From positions 1 through 64,000 of IMG/VR virus record IMGVR_UViG_3300032268_000694: 64,000 nucleotides of DNA; one strand, given 5' to 3'. How positions within the stretch are numbered: position 1 is the stretch's first letter; the number at the start of each line of letters is the position of its first letter. The DNA comes from a virus. Below the pieces are notes generated by a model. That model was not told the origin of the DNA, searched no databases, and worked only from the letters and a program-made list of their open reading frames with translations. The translations under genes were made by a program, and so were the position numbers. This document shows positions 41,630-50,056 of the stretch, one piece after another.

Positions 41630-41716
41630 TAGTGCTACCTTAGGGATTCACTCCGTTAAGCATTCTTAGACCAATGCGAAAACATGCCCCGCTATAGTCT
41701 CAGTATTATAGCCCTG
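41630..41716. other. Short structured intergenic segment
   Basis: There is no gene here. It contains a hairpin GCTATA/TATAGC (41691-41696 with 41707-41712) and a GC-richer composition than its neighbours. It may be the 3' part of the previous transcript or a small RNA; no tRNA was recognised. Confidence 0.35.
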
Positions 41717-41746
41717 ACTCCAACCCCGTAAGGTTGGAGTTTTTTT
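41717..41746 (+). terminator. Rho-independent terminator before terminase
   Basis: ACTCCAACC-CCGTAA-GGTTGGAGT is a perfect 9-bp stem followed by a run of seven T (41740-41746). The T-run adjoins the next late-type box. Confidence 0.92.
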
Positions 41747-41748
41747 AT

Positions 41749-41756
41749 ATATTTAT
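41749..41756 (+). promoter_or_regulatory. Late-type box ATATTTAT, 4 nt from terminase start
   Basis: The box directly follows the terminator and ends 4 nt before the ATG at 41761. A transcript starting here would be nearly leaderless. Confidence 0.55.
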
Positions 41757-41760
41757 ATAC

Positions 41761-43344
41761 ATGAGTCAAGCGAACATTAAGGAAATAATTAAACAGGAAT
41801 ACATCAAATGTGCTACTGATCCCGTTCACTTCTTTAGGAAATATTGTTACATTACACATCCAATTAAAGGTAGAGTTTTGTTTCATCTATATCCATTCCA
41901 AGAAGATGTATTGAATGATTTTAGAAGTAACAGGTTTTGTATTATCAATAAATCAAGACAGTTAGGTATATCAACATTATCAGCTGGTTTTGCTTTATGG
42001 ACAATGATATTTAATAAAGATAAAACTATATTGTGTATTGCGACGAAGCAAGAAACAGCTAAAGGAATGGTGGATAAGGTACAATTTATGTATAATAACT
42101 TACCTTCTTGGCTAAGAGGTAATCAAAAACCACTATCCGATAACAAATTATCATTAAAATTAGCCAATAACTCTCAGATTGTTGCTACATCAGCCGCATC
42201 AGATGCAGGTAGATCTTACGCCGTTTCGTTACTACTTATAGATGAGGCCGCGTTCATTGAAGGAATTGATAAAATCTATACGAGTATTAAACCTACTATT
42301 GCAACTGGTGGAGGAATTATTGCATTATCATCTCCTAATGGTGTTGGTAACTGGTTTCACAAAATGTACACTGAAGCCGAGATTAATAAAAATGATTTTA
42401 AAGCAATTAAATTAAAATGGGATCTACATCCTGATAGAACTGGTGATTGGGAAGCAACAGAGCGAACAAATATGTCTCCAAGAGAGTTTGCTCAAGAATA
42501 TGACTGTGACTTTCTAGGATCTGGCAATTCAGTTATTGAACCCGATCTATTATCTTTTTATGAAGAAACTTTTATTACAGAGCCTGTTGAACGTCGTTTT
42601 ATGGGTGGTGATTTTTGGATCTGGACTTACCCTGATTATTCTAAGCAGTATTTGGTATGCGCCGACGTTGCTCGGGGAGACGGTTCGGATTATTCAGCGT
42701 TCCATGTCATCGATGCGACAACGTGTGAGCAAGTGGCTGAATATAAATCACAAGTTGATACTCGTACTTTTGGTAATATGCTTGTGTCTGTTGCTACTGA
42801 GTATAATAATGCTTTACTTGTGGTTGAGAATGCTAATATTGGCTGGGATGTCGTTAATACGATAATTGAAAAAGGATATCCTAAATTATATTATTCACCT
42901 AGAGCTTATGGTGAAATGCATATGGATAAATGGCTAGATAAAATGGATAAGGAACAAACCGTTCCTGGATTCACTACATCAGCTAAAACAAGACCACTTG
43001 TTATCTCAAAGATGGAGTCGTATATTCGGGAGAAAGTATTTACCTTTCACTCAAAACGTCTATTAGAAGAATTACGTGTGTTTATTTGGCAACATGGAAA
43101 AGCACAAGCACAAAATGGATATAATGATGACTTGGTAATGGCGTTAGGAATGGGATTATTTACTCGTGATACTGCAATGAAATTCTACGAACAAGGAGTA
43201 GATTTGAATAGAGCAATGGTCTCAAATATCACTAGAACAGGATATGGCTATACAGGCCCTTCAATGCCTGGTGGTCAACAAAATCCATTTATGGTTGATA
43301 ACGGTCACGGACAGTTCGAAGATATAACATGGGTGTTAGGTTAA
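41761..43344 (+). CDS. Terminase large subunit, gp17-like
   Basis: A 528-residue packaging motor. The ATG at 41761 is chosen because an earlier in-frame start at 41734 lies in the terminator. Walker A is K-S-R-Q-L-G-I-S-T (about 64-72); Walker B is L-L-I-D-E (D161-E162). The nuclease domain has C-A-D-V-A-R-G-D-G (D302), V-V-E-N-A-N (E356) and N-D-D-L-V-M-A (D456-D457), the three acidic positions of an RNase H-like endonuclease. It cuts concatemers and pumps DNA through the portal encoded next. No separate small subunit was recognised. Confidence 0.95.
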   Translation: MSQANIKEIIKQEYIKCATDPVHFFRKYCYITHPIKGRVLFHLYPFQEDVLNDFRSNRFCIINKSRQLGISTLSAGFALWTMIFNKDKTILCIATKQETAKGMVDKVQFMYNNLPSWLRGNQKPLSDNKLSLKLANNSQIVATSAASDAGRSYAVSLLLIDEAAFIEGIDKIYTSIKPTIATGGGIIALSSPNGVGNWFHKMYTEAEINKNDFKAIKLKWDLHPDRTGDWEATERTNMSPREFAQEYDCDFLGSGNSVIEPDLLSFYEETFITEPVERRFMGGDFWIWTYPDYSKQYLVCADVARGDGSDYSAFHVIDATTCEQVAEYKSQVDTRTFGNMLVSVATEYNNALLVVENANIGWDVVNTIIEKGYPKLYYSPRAYGEMHMDKWLDKMDKEQTVPGFTTSAKTRPLVISKMESYIREKVFTFHSKRLLEELRVFIWQHGKAQAQNGYNDDLVMALGMGLFTRDTAMKFYEQGVDLNRAMVSNITRTGYGYTGPSMPGGQQNPFMVDNGHGQFEDITWVLG

Positions 43345-43347
43345 TAA

Positions 43348-43355
43348 ATATTTAT
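43348..43355 (+). promoter_or_regulatory. Late-type box ATATTTAT
   Basis: The box ends 20 nt before the ATG at 43376 and overlaps nothing coding. Confidence 0.5.
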
Positions 43356-43375
43356 TGATACAATAAAACAAAATA

Positions 43376-45253
43376 ATGGCAGAACAACAACCAGGTTTGT
43401 TTGGTAGGCTTACACGTTTATTTAGTACAGATGTTATCATCAGAAATGTTGGTGGTAATCAATTAAAAACTATAGACGTTGATAGAATCCAAGCCTACGG
43501 TAACGTAAAGACAAACGCATTAATAGATAGATTTACTAAGTTGCACAGATACGGAGCTAATATGCCGTACAACCCAACAATGAACTATCAAACATTGCGT
43601 ATTCAGTTATATACTGACTACGAAGCAATGGATACAGAATCAATTATCGCTTCAGCATTAGATATCATTGCTGATGAATCTACATTAAAGAATGAAGCTG
43701 GAGAAGTAATACAAATCAGAAGCGCTGACGAAAACGTTCAACGTATTCTTTATAATTTATTCTATGACGTATTAAACATTGAGTTTAATTTATGGTTGTG
43801 GGTTAGAAATATGTGTAAATATGGTGATTTTTATTTACATATGGAAGTAGCTGAAAAATTTGGTATTTACAATGTAACACCACTTTCAGTTTACGATATG
43901 GTTCGTGAAGAAGGACAAGATCCTGAAAACCCATCTTACGTATGCTTCAGGATCGACCCAACGGTAATAGCTGCTGGTGGTATGAGTAGCCGTGTTAAAG
44001 ACAGAGATGGTAAGATCAAATTTGAAAACTATGAAATAGCGCATTTTAGGCTATTAACTGACGCTAACTACTTACCTTATGGACGCTCGTTTATTGAACC
44101 TGCTCGTAAAACTTACAAACAGTATGTGCTGATGAAGGATGCAATGTTATTGCACCGCATCACACGCGCCCCGGAAAAACGCGTATTCACTGTAAACGTT
44201 GGTAATATTCCTCCTGCTGAAGTAGATAACTACATGCAGAAGATTATGCAAAAGATGAAAAAAACACCTATGTTTGATCATCAAACAGGCGATTACAACT
44301 TAAGATATAATTTACAAAACATGATGGAAGATTTTTATCTTCCGACTCGTGGTAATGATACAGCAACTAAGATTGACACAATCAAAGGTTTGGAATATAA
44401 CGCAATTGATGATGTGAATTTCTTACGTGATGAAATGTTAGCAGCGCTTAAGGTACCTAAAGCATTCTTCGGATTTGAAAAAGATCTAACAGGTAAAGCT
44501 ACATTAGCTGCTGAAGATATTCGCTTCGCTCGTACAGTTGAACGTATTCAACGTATTATATTATCTGAATTGTATAAAATGGCATTAGTGCATTTATACG
44601 TTCAAGGATATGATGGTGAAACATTATCAAACTTTGAATTATCATTAACCACTCCATCAGTAATCTACGAACAAGAAAAAGTAGCATTGTGGAAGGAAAA
44701 AGTTGAATTAGCTAAATCAATCCAAGATACAAACCTACTACCTTCAGACTGGATTTATGATTACATATTCCAATTCAGCGAAGATCAATACGATGAAATG
44801 CGCGATTTAGTAATTGAAGATAAAAAACGTGCCTTTAGATTAGCTCAAGTAGAGAACGAAGGTAATGATCCAGCTAAAACTGGTAAGTCATTTGGTACAC
44901 CACACGATTTAGCATCAATGTATGGTAAAGGTAGATCAGGAATGAATGTAGATGGAGCAATACCTCCAGGCTATGATGAGAAACGCCCAGTTGGTCGTCC
45001 TAAAGAAAAAGCATCTATGATCAATACACAAAACGATCCATTAGGTAAAGATAGATTAGGAGCTGGTGAAAACGGTACACTATATACCGCAAATATACCT
45101 GATGAAGGAAGCGGTACTCCTAAAGCAATGTTTGAACTTAAAAAATACAAAGGATTATTTGAGGGATTAAACATAGCTCGCAAGGAACTTGCAATGGGAC
45201 CTGATCAGGAACCATCGTTATTAGACGAGAAAAATATCAAGGACATACAATAA
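43376..45253 (+). CDS. Portal protein, gp20-like
   Basis: A 625-residue protein, larger than T4 gp20 (524). Family features are YEAMDTESIIASALDIIADE near residue 84, the wing and stem region, and the crown segment HRITRAPEKRVFTVNVGNIP (about 262-281) followed by L-K-V-P-K-A-F-F-G-F-E (about 360-370). The C-terminal 100 residues are polar and extended. It forms the dodecameric ring at the unique capsid vertex for DNA entry, the docking site of the terminase encoded just upstream. Confidence 0.93.
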   Translation: MAEQQPGLFGRLTRLFSTDVIIRNVGGNQLKTIDVDRIQAYGNVKTNALIDRFTKLHRYGANMPYNPTMNYQTLRIQLYTDYEAMDTESIIASALDIIADESTLKNEAGEVIQIRSADENVQRILYNLFYDVLNIEFNLWLWVRNMCKYGDFYLHMEVAEKFGIYNVTPLSVYDMVREEGQDPENPSYVCFRIDPTVIAAGGMSSRVKDRDGKIKFENYEIAHFRLLTDANYLPYGRSFIEPARKTYKQYVLMKDAMLLHRITRAPEKRVFTVNVGNIPPAEVDNYMQKIMQKMKKTPMFDHQTGDYNLRYNLQNMMEDFYLPTRGNDTATKIDTIKGLEYNAIDDVNFLRDEMLAALKVPKAFFGFEKDLTGKATLAAEDIRFARTVERIQRIILSELYKMALVHLYVQGYDGETLSNFELSLTTPSVIYEQEKVALWKEKVELAKSIQDTNLLPSDWIYDYIFQFSEDQYDEMRDLVIEDKKRAFRLAQVENEGNDPAKTGKSFGTPHDLASMYGKGRSGMNVDGAIPPGYDEKRPVGRPKEKASMINTQNDPLGKDRLGAGENGTLYTANIPDEGSGTPKAMFELKKYKGLFEGLNIARKELAMGPDQEPSLLDEKNIKDIQ

Positions 45254-45257
45254 TCAC

Positions 45258-45265
45258 ATATTTAT
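45258..45265 (+). promoter_or_regulatory. Late-type box ATATTTAT
   Basis: The box ends 21 nt before the ATG at 45287. Confidence 0.5.
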
Positions 45266-45286
45266 AGGTAGTGCACACTATTCATT

Positions 45287-46141
45287 ATGAAAATAAAACA
45301 CAGCAAATTTAAGAATACAGGAATATTGTTCGAGCTATTGGTACGCCAAATTGCATCGGATACTGTATCTAATAAAGATTCAGCTGCTATCGGATTAGTT
45401 AGAAAATATTTTAATAAATCAGAGTTAGCTAAAGAATATAAATTGTATCAAGCGTTAATTACGCCGAAAAATTTAAGTGAAGCTAAAGCCGAGACGTTTA
45501 TTAACTCGACACTTGAGGCTTCTTCTCGTTTAAATAAAACGAATTTACGTAAAGAAAAATATAATATCATTAAAGAAATTCGTGAATCTTATGATTTAGA
45601 AGAATTCTTTAAAGCAAAAATTAGCCATTACAAGCAATATGCAGCAGCATTTAATTTAATTGAATCACATAACTCCCCAGAATTTACTGCCCCACAGCAA
45701 ATTATCGATAATAAAATTACATTACTTGAACATATTACTCGTAAAGAGATTGATAAAGAAAGTGTTAAAGATCGTGTAATGGAAGAATATGGTAATATGG
45801 ATAAAGGTACTCGTATACTTGCTTATCGCATGTTGTTAGAGAAATTTAATAGTAAATATTCTACCTTGTCTGACACTCAGAAAAATGTATTGAAAGAATT
45901 TATCAATAACATCACTAATACAACTAAATTACGTGATTTTGTTAATAAAAATTTTATAGCTATTGCTGAAGAAATTAATCAAATTATCCCTACTGTAACA
46001 GATAAAACAACACAAATTAAATTATCTGAAGTAGTTACATTATTAGCGCCTTTAGATAAGACTCAAAACGTAAAAGACGAAAATATTATTTCGTTATTAC
46101 AATATCATCAATTAATTGAAGAATTAAAAACAGTAAAATAA
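45287..46141 (+). CDS. Conserved head-region helical protein (284 aa)
   Basis: Almost entirely helical and rich in Lys and Glu. The N-terminus KIKHSKFKNTGILFELLVRQ is characteristic of a protein often located between portal and protease in T4-like environmental phages. Its function is not established. In T4 the same interval holds the small core proteins gp67 and gp68. It overlaps the following gene by 1 nt. Confidence 0.68.
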   Translation: MKIKHSKFKNTGILFELLVRQIASDTVSNKDSAAIGLVRKYFNKSELAKEYKLYQALITPKNLSEAKAETFINSTLEASSRLNKTNLRKEKYNIIKEIRESYDLEEFFKAKISHYKQYAAAFNLIESHNSPEFTAPQQIIDNKITLLEHITRKEIDKESVKDRVMEEYGNMDKGTRILAYRMLLEKFNSKYSTLSDTQKNVLKEFINNITNTTKLRDFVNKNFIAIAEEINQIIPTVTDKTTQIKLSEVVTLLAPLDKTQNVKDENIISLLQYHQLIEELKTVK

Positions 46142-46671
46142 TGAATAGATTACAAGAACTAGCTGGTATCATCAATGAATCACAGCTAAATGAAGGTATA
46201 GTAGATCTATCTGATGCACAGGTAGACTTATTGATGGACAAAACTAAATTTGCTACTAAACCAGGAAGTTCTCCAGGAGTTTTTACAGTATATGATTTGT
46301 CGCGTCCAAAAGGTGCTGCATCATTCGGAGACGATATGGCTTCACAAAAAGTAGGATTTTTATGGACCCCAGAAAGTAAGTATAAAGCTTATAAGTTTGA
46401 ATCAGATGATGAAAATGCTGTAAAAAAAGTAATGGCAATAAAAGAAATTGCACCTACAGCCCCAAATACAGCCCCTAAACAAACAGCTGATGTTACTAGT
46501 TTAACAAAAATGATTCAATCTAATACTTCTTTAATGAATAAATTAAAGACAGTTAATAGTGGTCAAGAAGTAACAGAAACTATTGCTTTTATACTTAATA
46601 GTATTAATCCTAAAGCATCGGGTGTTAATAAAAGTAAACTTAAATCTATTATAGATCAGAGATTTCAATAA
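46141..46671 (+). CDS. Tagged protein in the head cluster (176 aa)
   Basis: Starts MNRLQELAGIINESQLNEGI, with I-I-N-E and L-N-E/G, two good T4-type cleavage points. The L-Q-E-L-A-G-I segment recalls the scaffold end (Q-M-L-A-G-I-K). The body is a small mixed domain with a Pro/Ala linker near residue 105 and a C-terminal helical region. It lies in the core-protein interval of the head cluster and is probably an internal or core protein. It overlaps both neighbours by 1 nt. Confidence 0.65.
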   Translation: MNRLQELAGIINESQLNEGIVDLSDAQVDLLMDKTKFATKPGSSPGVFTVYDLSRPKGAASFGDDMASQKVGFLWTPESKYKAYKFESDDENAVKKVMAIKEIAPTAPNTAPKQTADVTSLTKMIQSNTSLMNKLKTVNSGQEVTETIAFILNSINPKASGVNKSKLKSIIDQRFQ

Positions 46672-47807
46672 TGGACGCGAGCATAGAAAATAAACTTTTA
46701 CAAGAACAACTATTACAAGAAGCATTCTTGGATAGTGTGAAAGCATATGCTCAGGAAAAATATAATAAAATAGTTAGTACTATTAGTGATTGGAAAGATG
46801 CAGCTGCTATTATAGGAAATGTAATATCCAATCCAACAGTATTACAACGTTTTTCAGATGACGTTTGGTATAATTTCAAACGAGATACTTTAAAACGTTT
46901 AATAGCTCTTTTAAATAAATTAGGATTAAGCAATTTAGTTGCCTCTATTAATGGAGTAGTAACTAAAATTACTAGTCTTACAGGTTGGCAAAAATTTTTA
47001 GCAGCTACTGGAATTGGAGCTATTGCAGAATATGTAGTAGATAAAATGGCAGGACTTGCCCCAGATGCTATTAAAAACTTTATAGCTTCATATCTATCTG
47101 AAAATGGTTTAAAAACTATTATTTCTAAATTAACAGATTTTAAATCTTATTTAGGATGGTTACAACCAATCATTAAAGGAGTTGATATGTTGTATCAAGT
47201 AATGAAATCAAGTATTGCTAAATTTGGAACAGGTATTTTTACAAATAAAATAGATTTAGTAAAAAAAGAAAATAAAGAAATGGAATTAACAGAATACATC
47301 AAATCACTAGTACAACAAGAATTAGATGAAATGTCTGTTTCTGGTGATGCTGGTGGTTATTTATCTCCAAATGCATTTGCTAAAAAAGGACAAAAAACAA
47401 ATGCTGCAACAGCACAAGCGATAAGATCCGGTTGGACAAAAGCTTCTGGTATGCCTAAAAAATCTAAAGTATTTGATTATAAAGAATTGTGGAAAGGTAA
47501 AAAATCAGCTATGAATGAAACATTATTGAATATAATCGAACAAGAACTACTTAACGAAGTAACATACGGCAAATTTAAAAAAGACGTAAAACACAGAACT
47601 AAATCTGAGCAATTACATAAAGCTATTCGTGAAGTAAAACGCAAATTACAAGAAATTGATCGTATTGTTGAATATACGTCTCGTATGAAGCAAGAATTAA
47701 GTGAGGATGGTGGTATTAATTATTGGAAAGCAACTCAAAAGAATGTTGCTACTATTTCAGAAATGATAAATCAATTAAACAATAAAATAAAAAATCTGAA
47801 TCAATAA
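46671..47807 (+). CDS. Head-cluster protein with three tag-like segments
   Basis: A 378-residue protein. The N-terminus MDASIENKLLQEQLLQEAFL has two L-Q-E points. Residues about 25-195 are helical with hydrophobic stretches (FLAATGIGAIAEYVV). At about residue 204 a second tag-like segment appears (MELTEYIKSLVQQELDEMS), then a basic linker. At about 281 a third appears (MNETLLNIIEQELLNEV), before a basic, helical end. Each internal segment begins with Met. It looks like three tagged modules fused, which a prohead protease could separate. The function is unknown. Confidence 0.65.
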   Translation: MDASIENKLLQEQLLQEAFLDSVKAYAQEKYNKIVSTISDWKDAAAIIGNVISNPTVLQRFSDDVWYNFKRDTLKRLIALLNKLGLSNLVASINGVVTKITSLTGWQKFLAATGIGAIAEYVVDKMAGLAPDAIKNFIASYLSENGLKTIISKLTDFKSYLGWLQPIIKGVDMLYQVMKSSIAKFGTGIFTNKIDLVKKENKEMELTEYIKSLVQQELDEMSVSGDAGGYLSPNAFAKKGQKTNAATAQAIRSGWTKASGMPKKSKVFDYKELWKGKKSAMNETLLNIIEQELLNEVTYGKFKKDVKHRTKSEQLHKAIREVKRKLQEIDRIVEYTSRMKQELSEDGGINYWKATQKNVATISEMINQLNNKIKNLNQ

Positions 47808-47929
47808 TGGCAAAAGTAGTAGGCAATAGCAATAAGTTATTATTTGGCAAACGCAAAAACGGATCAGCAAAAAAATCATATAACAAACATACACCACGTC
47901 CAAAAGCATATAAAGGTCAAGGTAGATAA
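47807..47929 (+). CDS. Tiny basic protein (40 aa)
   Basis: Starts MAKVVGNSNKLLFGKRKNGS and is extremely rich in Lys, Arg, Gly and Ser, ending KAYKGQGR. It begins at a TAATG overlap with the previous gene. In position and basic character it resembles the tiny core proteins between portal and protease in T4-like phages. It may neutralise DNA or bind the acidic scaffold; this is inference. Confidence 0.6.
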   Translation: MAKVVGNSNKLLFGKRKNGSAKKSYNKHTPRPKAYKGQGR

Positions 47930-47941
47930 AATATAATATAA

Positions 47942-49300
47942 ATGAAAAGTATAGCAAATCAATATCGTGATTTAAAAGAAGGTAGAATGTCACAACAAAA
48001 TTTCATGAGAAATTTACGCATGACTATGCCTCAATATGTAACTAACGTAACATCATTTGGTGATGCGGTTAGAATTCTTAAAAATAAAAGTATTATTGTT
48101 GAATCTAATGCTGGTAATGACCAATGGCTAGATGCATTCCAGGATGCATTAGGTTTTAAAACATATATGTCTCCAAGTTACCTTATAAGTCAATATGGTG
48201 ATATGAAACCAGAAGATGCTGCTAGAAAGTTTATGGATGATTCTACAGAATCAGCAATGACTAAAGATAAAGAAAAATTTGCAAAAGAAACAGGATCAGA
48301 AGATGAATTTAATACTTTATTAAAGCAAATTGAAGATGAACCATCAAATGATGATTACGAACCAGATACTGATGCTGATTACGAAGAACCAAGAGATGAT
48401 TTCGATATGGCTGGTGGTTATAACGACGGTGAATTTTGGGAAGGTAAAGGTGAAGGTGATGAAAAGGAAATTGATGCAATGATCAAGAAAATGGAAGATG
48501 AAAAAGCTGGTGAAGAAGAAGTTAAATCTCAATACGATTTAGGCGAAGAATTAAATGAAGCTAAAAAGAAAGAAGAAAAAGTTGAATATAGCAAACAACA
48601 AGCTAACCCAACTGAATTAAGACTAGGCATCAGAACAGAATTAGAGTGCGATAGTGATATGGAATTAGATAAAGCTAAAGAAATTGCTTATAAAAATATT
48701 GCTAAAGATCCTATCTACTATACTAAACTAAAATTATCAGGTGTTGAAGCTCATCCTAAGAAAGTAAAAGGTGAGAAAGAAGTTCCTGCTAAAAAAGCTA
48801 AAAAAGAATCTGCTCAATTAGTAGATTTAGTAAATGGCATGCAGAAGGTTAAAATGCCTAAAAAGGACGAAAAAAAAAAGCTTAAAGAAGGCGTAGACGA
48901 AGCAATGCCATTTGCTGACTTACCTGCTGATCCTGGAAAATATAAAATAGTAAAGGATAGCAAAGGTTACATCATTAAAGCAACAAACGCTGATGGAATT
49001 GAATTTCAAAAAGGTGATGTTGTTAAAACATATGATGGTGAAGAAATTAAAATAGCAAAGTTCGAAGAAAGTCAAGGTAAAGTTAAAGCAATATACAGTA
49101 CAGGAATGTTCTTTAGAGGAATTGATATTGATGGTTTAGAAGCACCAAAACCAACAATGAGACCAGGTGTTGATATGGGCGCTTCATTTGAAAAAATGAA
49201 AAAATCAATGCAAGAAATTGTTCGTGAAACAATAAGTGAATATTTTGATGGACGTGATAATTTAATTAACCCACTTTCAGCAGAAGACGAAAACAACTAA
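47942..49300 (+). CDS. Acidic core/scaffold-type protein (452 aa)
   Basis: The N-terminal segment (YRDLKEGRMSQQNFMRNLRM, then F-G-D-A-V-R-I-L-K-N-K) is a conserved module in phage head clusters. Residues about 100-200 are very acidic (DEPSNDDYEPDTDADYEEPR). A middle domain carries TELRLGIRTELECDSDMELD, a recurring phage segment. The C-terminus has an SH3-like beta region and a helix (EKMKKSMQEIVRETISEYFD). It is probably a capsid core or scaffold component that is degraded during maturation. It lies just upstream of the protease. Confidence 0.68.
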   Translation: MKSIANQYRDLKEGRMSQQNFMRNLRMTMPQYVTNVTSFGDAVRILKNKSIIVESNAGNDQWLDAFQDALGFKTYMSPSYLISQYGDMKPEDAARKFMDDSTESAMTKDKEKFAKETGSEDEFNTLLKQIEDEPSNDDYEPDTDADYEEPRDDFDMAGGYNDGEFWEGKGEGDEKEIDAMIKKMEDEKAGEEEVKSQYDLGEELNEAKKKEEKVEYSKQQANPTELRLGIRTELECDSDMELDKAKEIAYKNIAKDPIYYTKLKLSGVEAHPKKVKGEKEVPAKKAKKESAQLVDLVNGMQKVKMPKKDEKKKLKEGVDEAMPFADLPADPGKYKIVKDSKGYIIKATNADGIEFQKGDVVKTYDGEEIKIAKFEESQGKVKAIYSTGMFFRGIDIDGLEAPKPTMRPGVDMGASFEKMKKSMQEIVRETISEYFDGRDNLINPLSAEDENN

Positions 49301-49301
49301 T

Positions 49302-49910
49302 ATGAAAACATTATTAATAGACCATACACCATTTCACATAGCTAAACTAACACTGTCAGAAGGTAAAAATGTACCTGGTGGAAGAATGCGTGTTAAAGGT
49401 AAATTACAAGAATCTGAAGTTAAAAATGGTAATGGTCGTGTTTATCCTAAAGAAGTATTGCAACGTGAAGTTGAAAAATACATGGAAGGACCAATCAAAA
49501 CCAACACTGCATTAGGTGAATTAGACCACCCAGAATCTACAATCGTTAACTTAAATAACGTATCACACAACATTAAAAAAGTTTGGTGGGATGGTAATGA
49601 TTTAATGGGTGAATTAGAATTATTAAATACACCAGCAGGTAAAATTGCACAAGAAATTATATCAGCAGGTATTCCATTGGGTATTTCATCTCGTGGTATG
49701 GGTTCAGTACGCCAAATAGGTGAAACTGTTGAAGTACAAGACGATTTTGAATTATTATGTTGGGATTTAGTATCAGTACCATCAACTCCAGGCGCTTATA
49801 TGTCATTAGCTGAAAATAAAAAAGCACAAGCTGGTAAAGACTATAGTAAAGTAAATGGTTTAATTACAGAAATTATTTGCAACGTAACAGGAGTTTGTCC
49901 TCTCTGTTAG
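49302..49910 (+). CDS. Prohead maturation protease, gp21-like
   Basis: A 202-residue protease, near T4 gp21 (212). Motifs: K-N-G-N-G-R-V-Y-P (about 42-50), G-E-L-D-H-P (His near residue 71) and G-I-S-S-R-G-M-G-S (Ser near residue 127), the His/Ser arrangement of the herpesvirus-like S78 prohead proteases. It cleaves scaffold, core proteins and the capsid protein, usually after an L/I-x-E sequence in T4. Many proteins here carry such a motif at their N-terminus. It is followed by a terminator hairpin. Confidence 0.92.
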   Translation: MKTLLIDHTPFHIAKLTLSEGKNVPGGRMRVKGKLQESEVKNGNGRVYPKEVLQREVEKYMEGPIKTNTALGELDHPESTIVNLNNVSHNIKKVWWDGNDLMGELELLNTPAGKIAQEIISAGIPLGISSRGMGSVRQIGETVEVQDDFELLCWDLVSVPSTPGAYMSLAENKKAQAGKDYSKVNGLITEIICNVTGVCPLC

Positions 49911-49936
49911 CAGATCGCGGCTTTTAATATCTACAT

Positions 49937-49944
49937 ATATTTAT
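49937..49944 (+). promoter_or_regulatory. Late-type box overlapping a terminator stem
   Basis: ATATTTAT overlaps the first bases of the hairpin at 49943. A transcript starting from it would begin inside the hairpin and so escape it, reaching the scaffold gene with a leader of about 100 nt. Confidence 0.45.
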
Positions 49945-49974
49945 GGGTAACCTAGAATGGGTTGCCCATCTTTT
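49943..49974 (+). terminator. Terminator after the protease gene
   Basis: ATGGGTAACC and GGTTGCCCAT pair over 10 bp (one U-G) around TAGAATG, followed by CTTTTT. Confidence 0.85.
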
Positions 49975-50003
49975 TGCAACTCGGGTATTACTAAACCCCA
50001 CAT

Positions 50004-50023
50004 TAAGATTTCTAATAATCTTA
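50004..50023 (+). promoter_or_regulatory. Hairpin in the scaffold leader
   Basis: TAAGATT/AATCTTA form a 7-bp stem around TCTAAT, 17 nt before the ribosome-binding site. Confidence 0.5.
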
Positions 50024-50040
50024 TTTCCGTAATCAAATTT

Positions 50041-50046
50041 AAGGAG
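50041..50046 (+). promoter_or_regulatory. Shine-Dalgarno AAGGAG for the scaffold gene
   Basis: AAGGAG lies 10 nt before the ATG at 50057. A purine-rich site this strong was not noticed before most other genes here, so scaffold translation may be specially high. Confidence 0.65.
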
Positions 50047-50056
50047 AACAAACAAA

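Noticed and set aside
41630-41716. Possible tRNA or small RNA before the terminase
   Set aside because: There is a small hairpin and a GC-rich patch, but no cloverleaf, T-loop or anticodon arm could be built.
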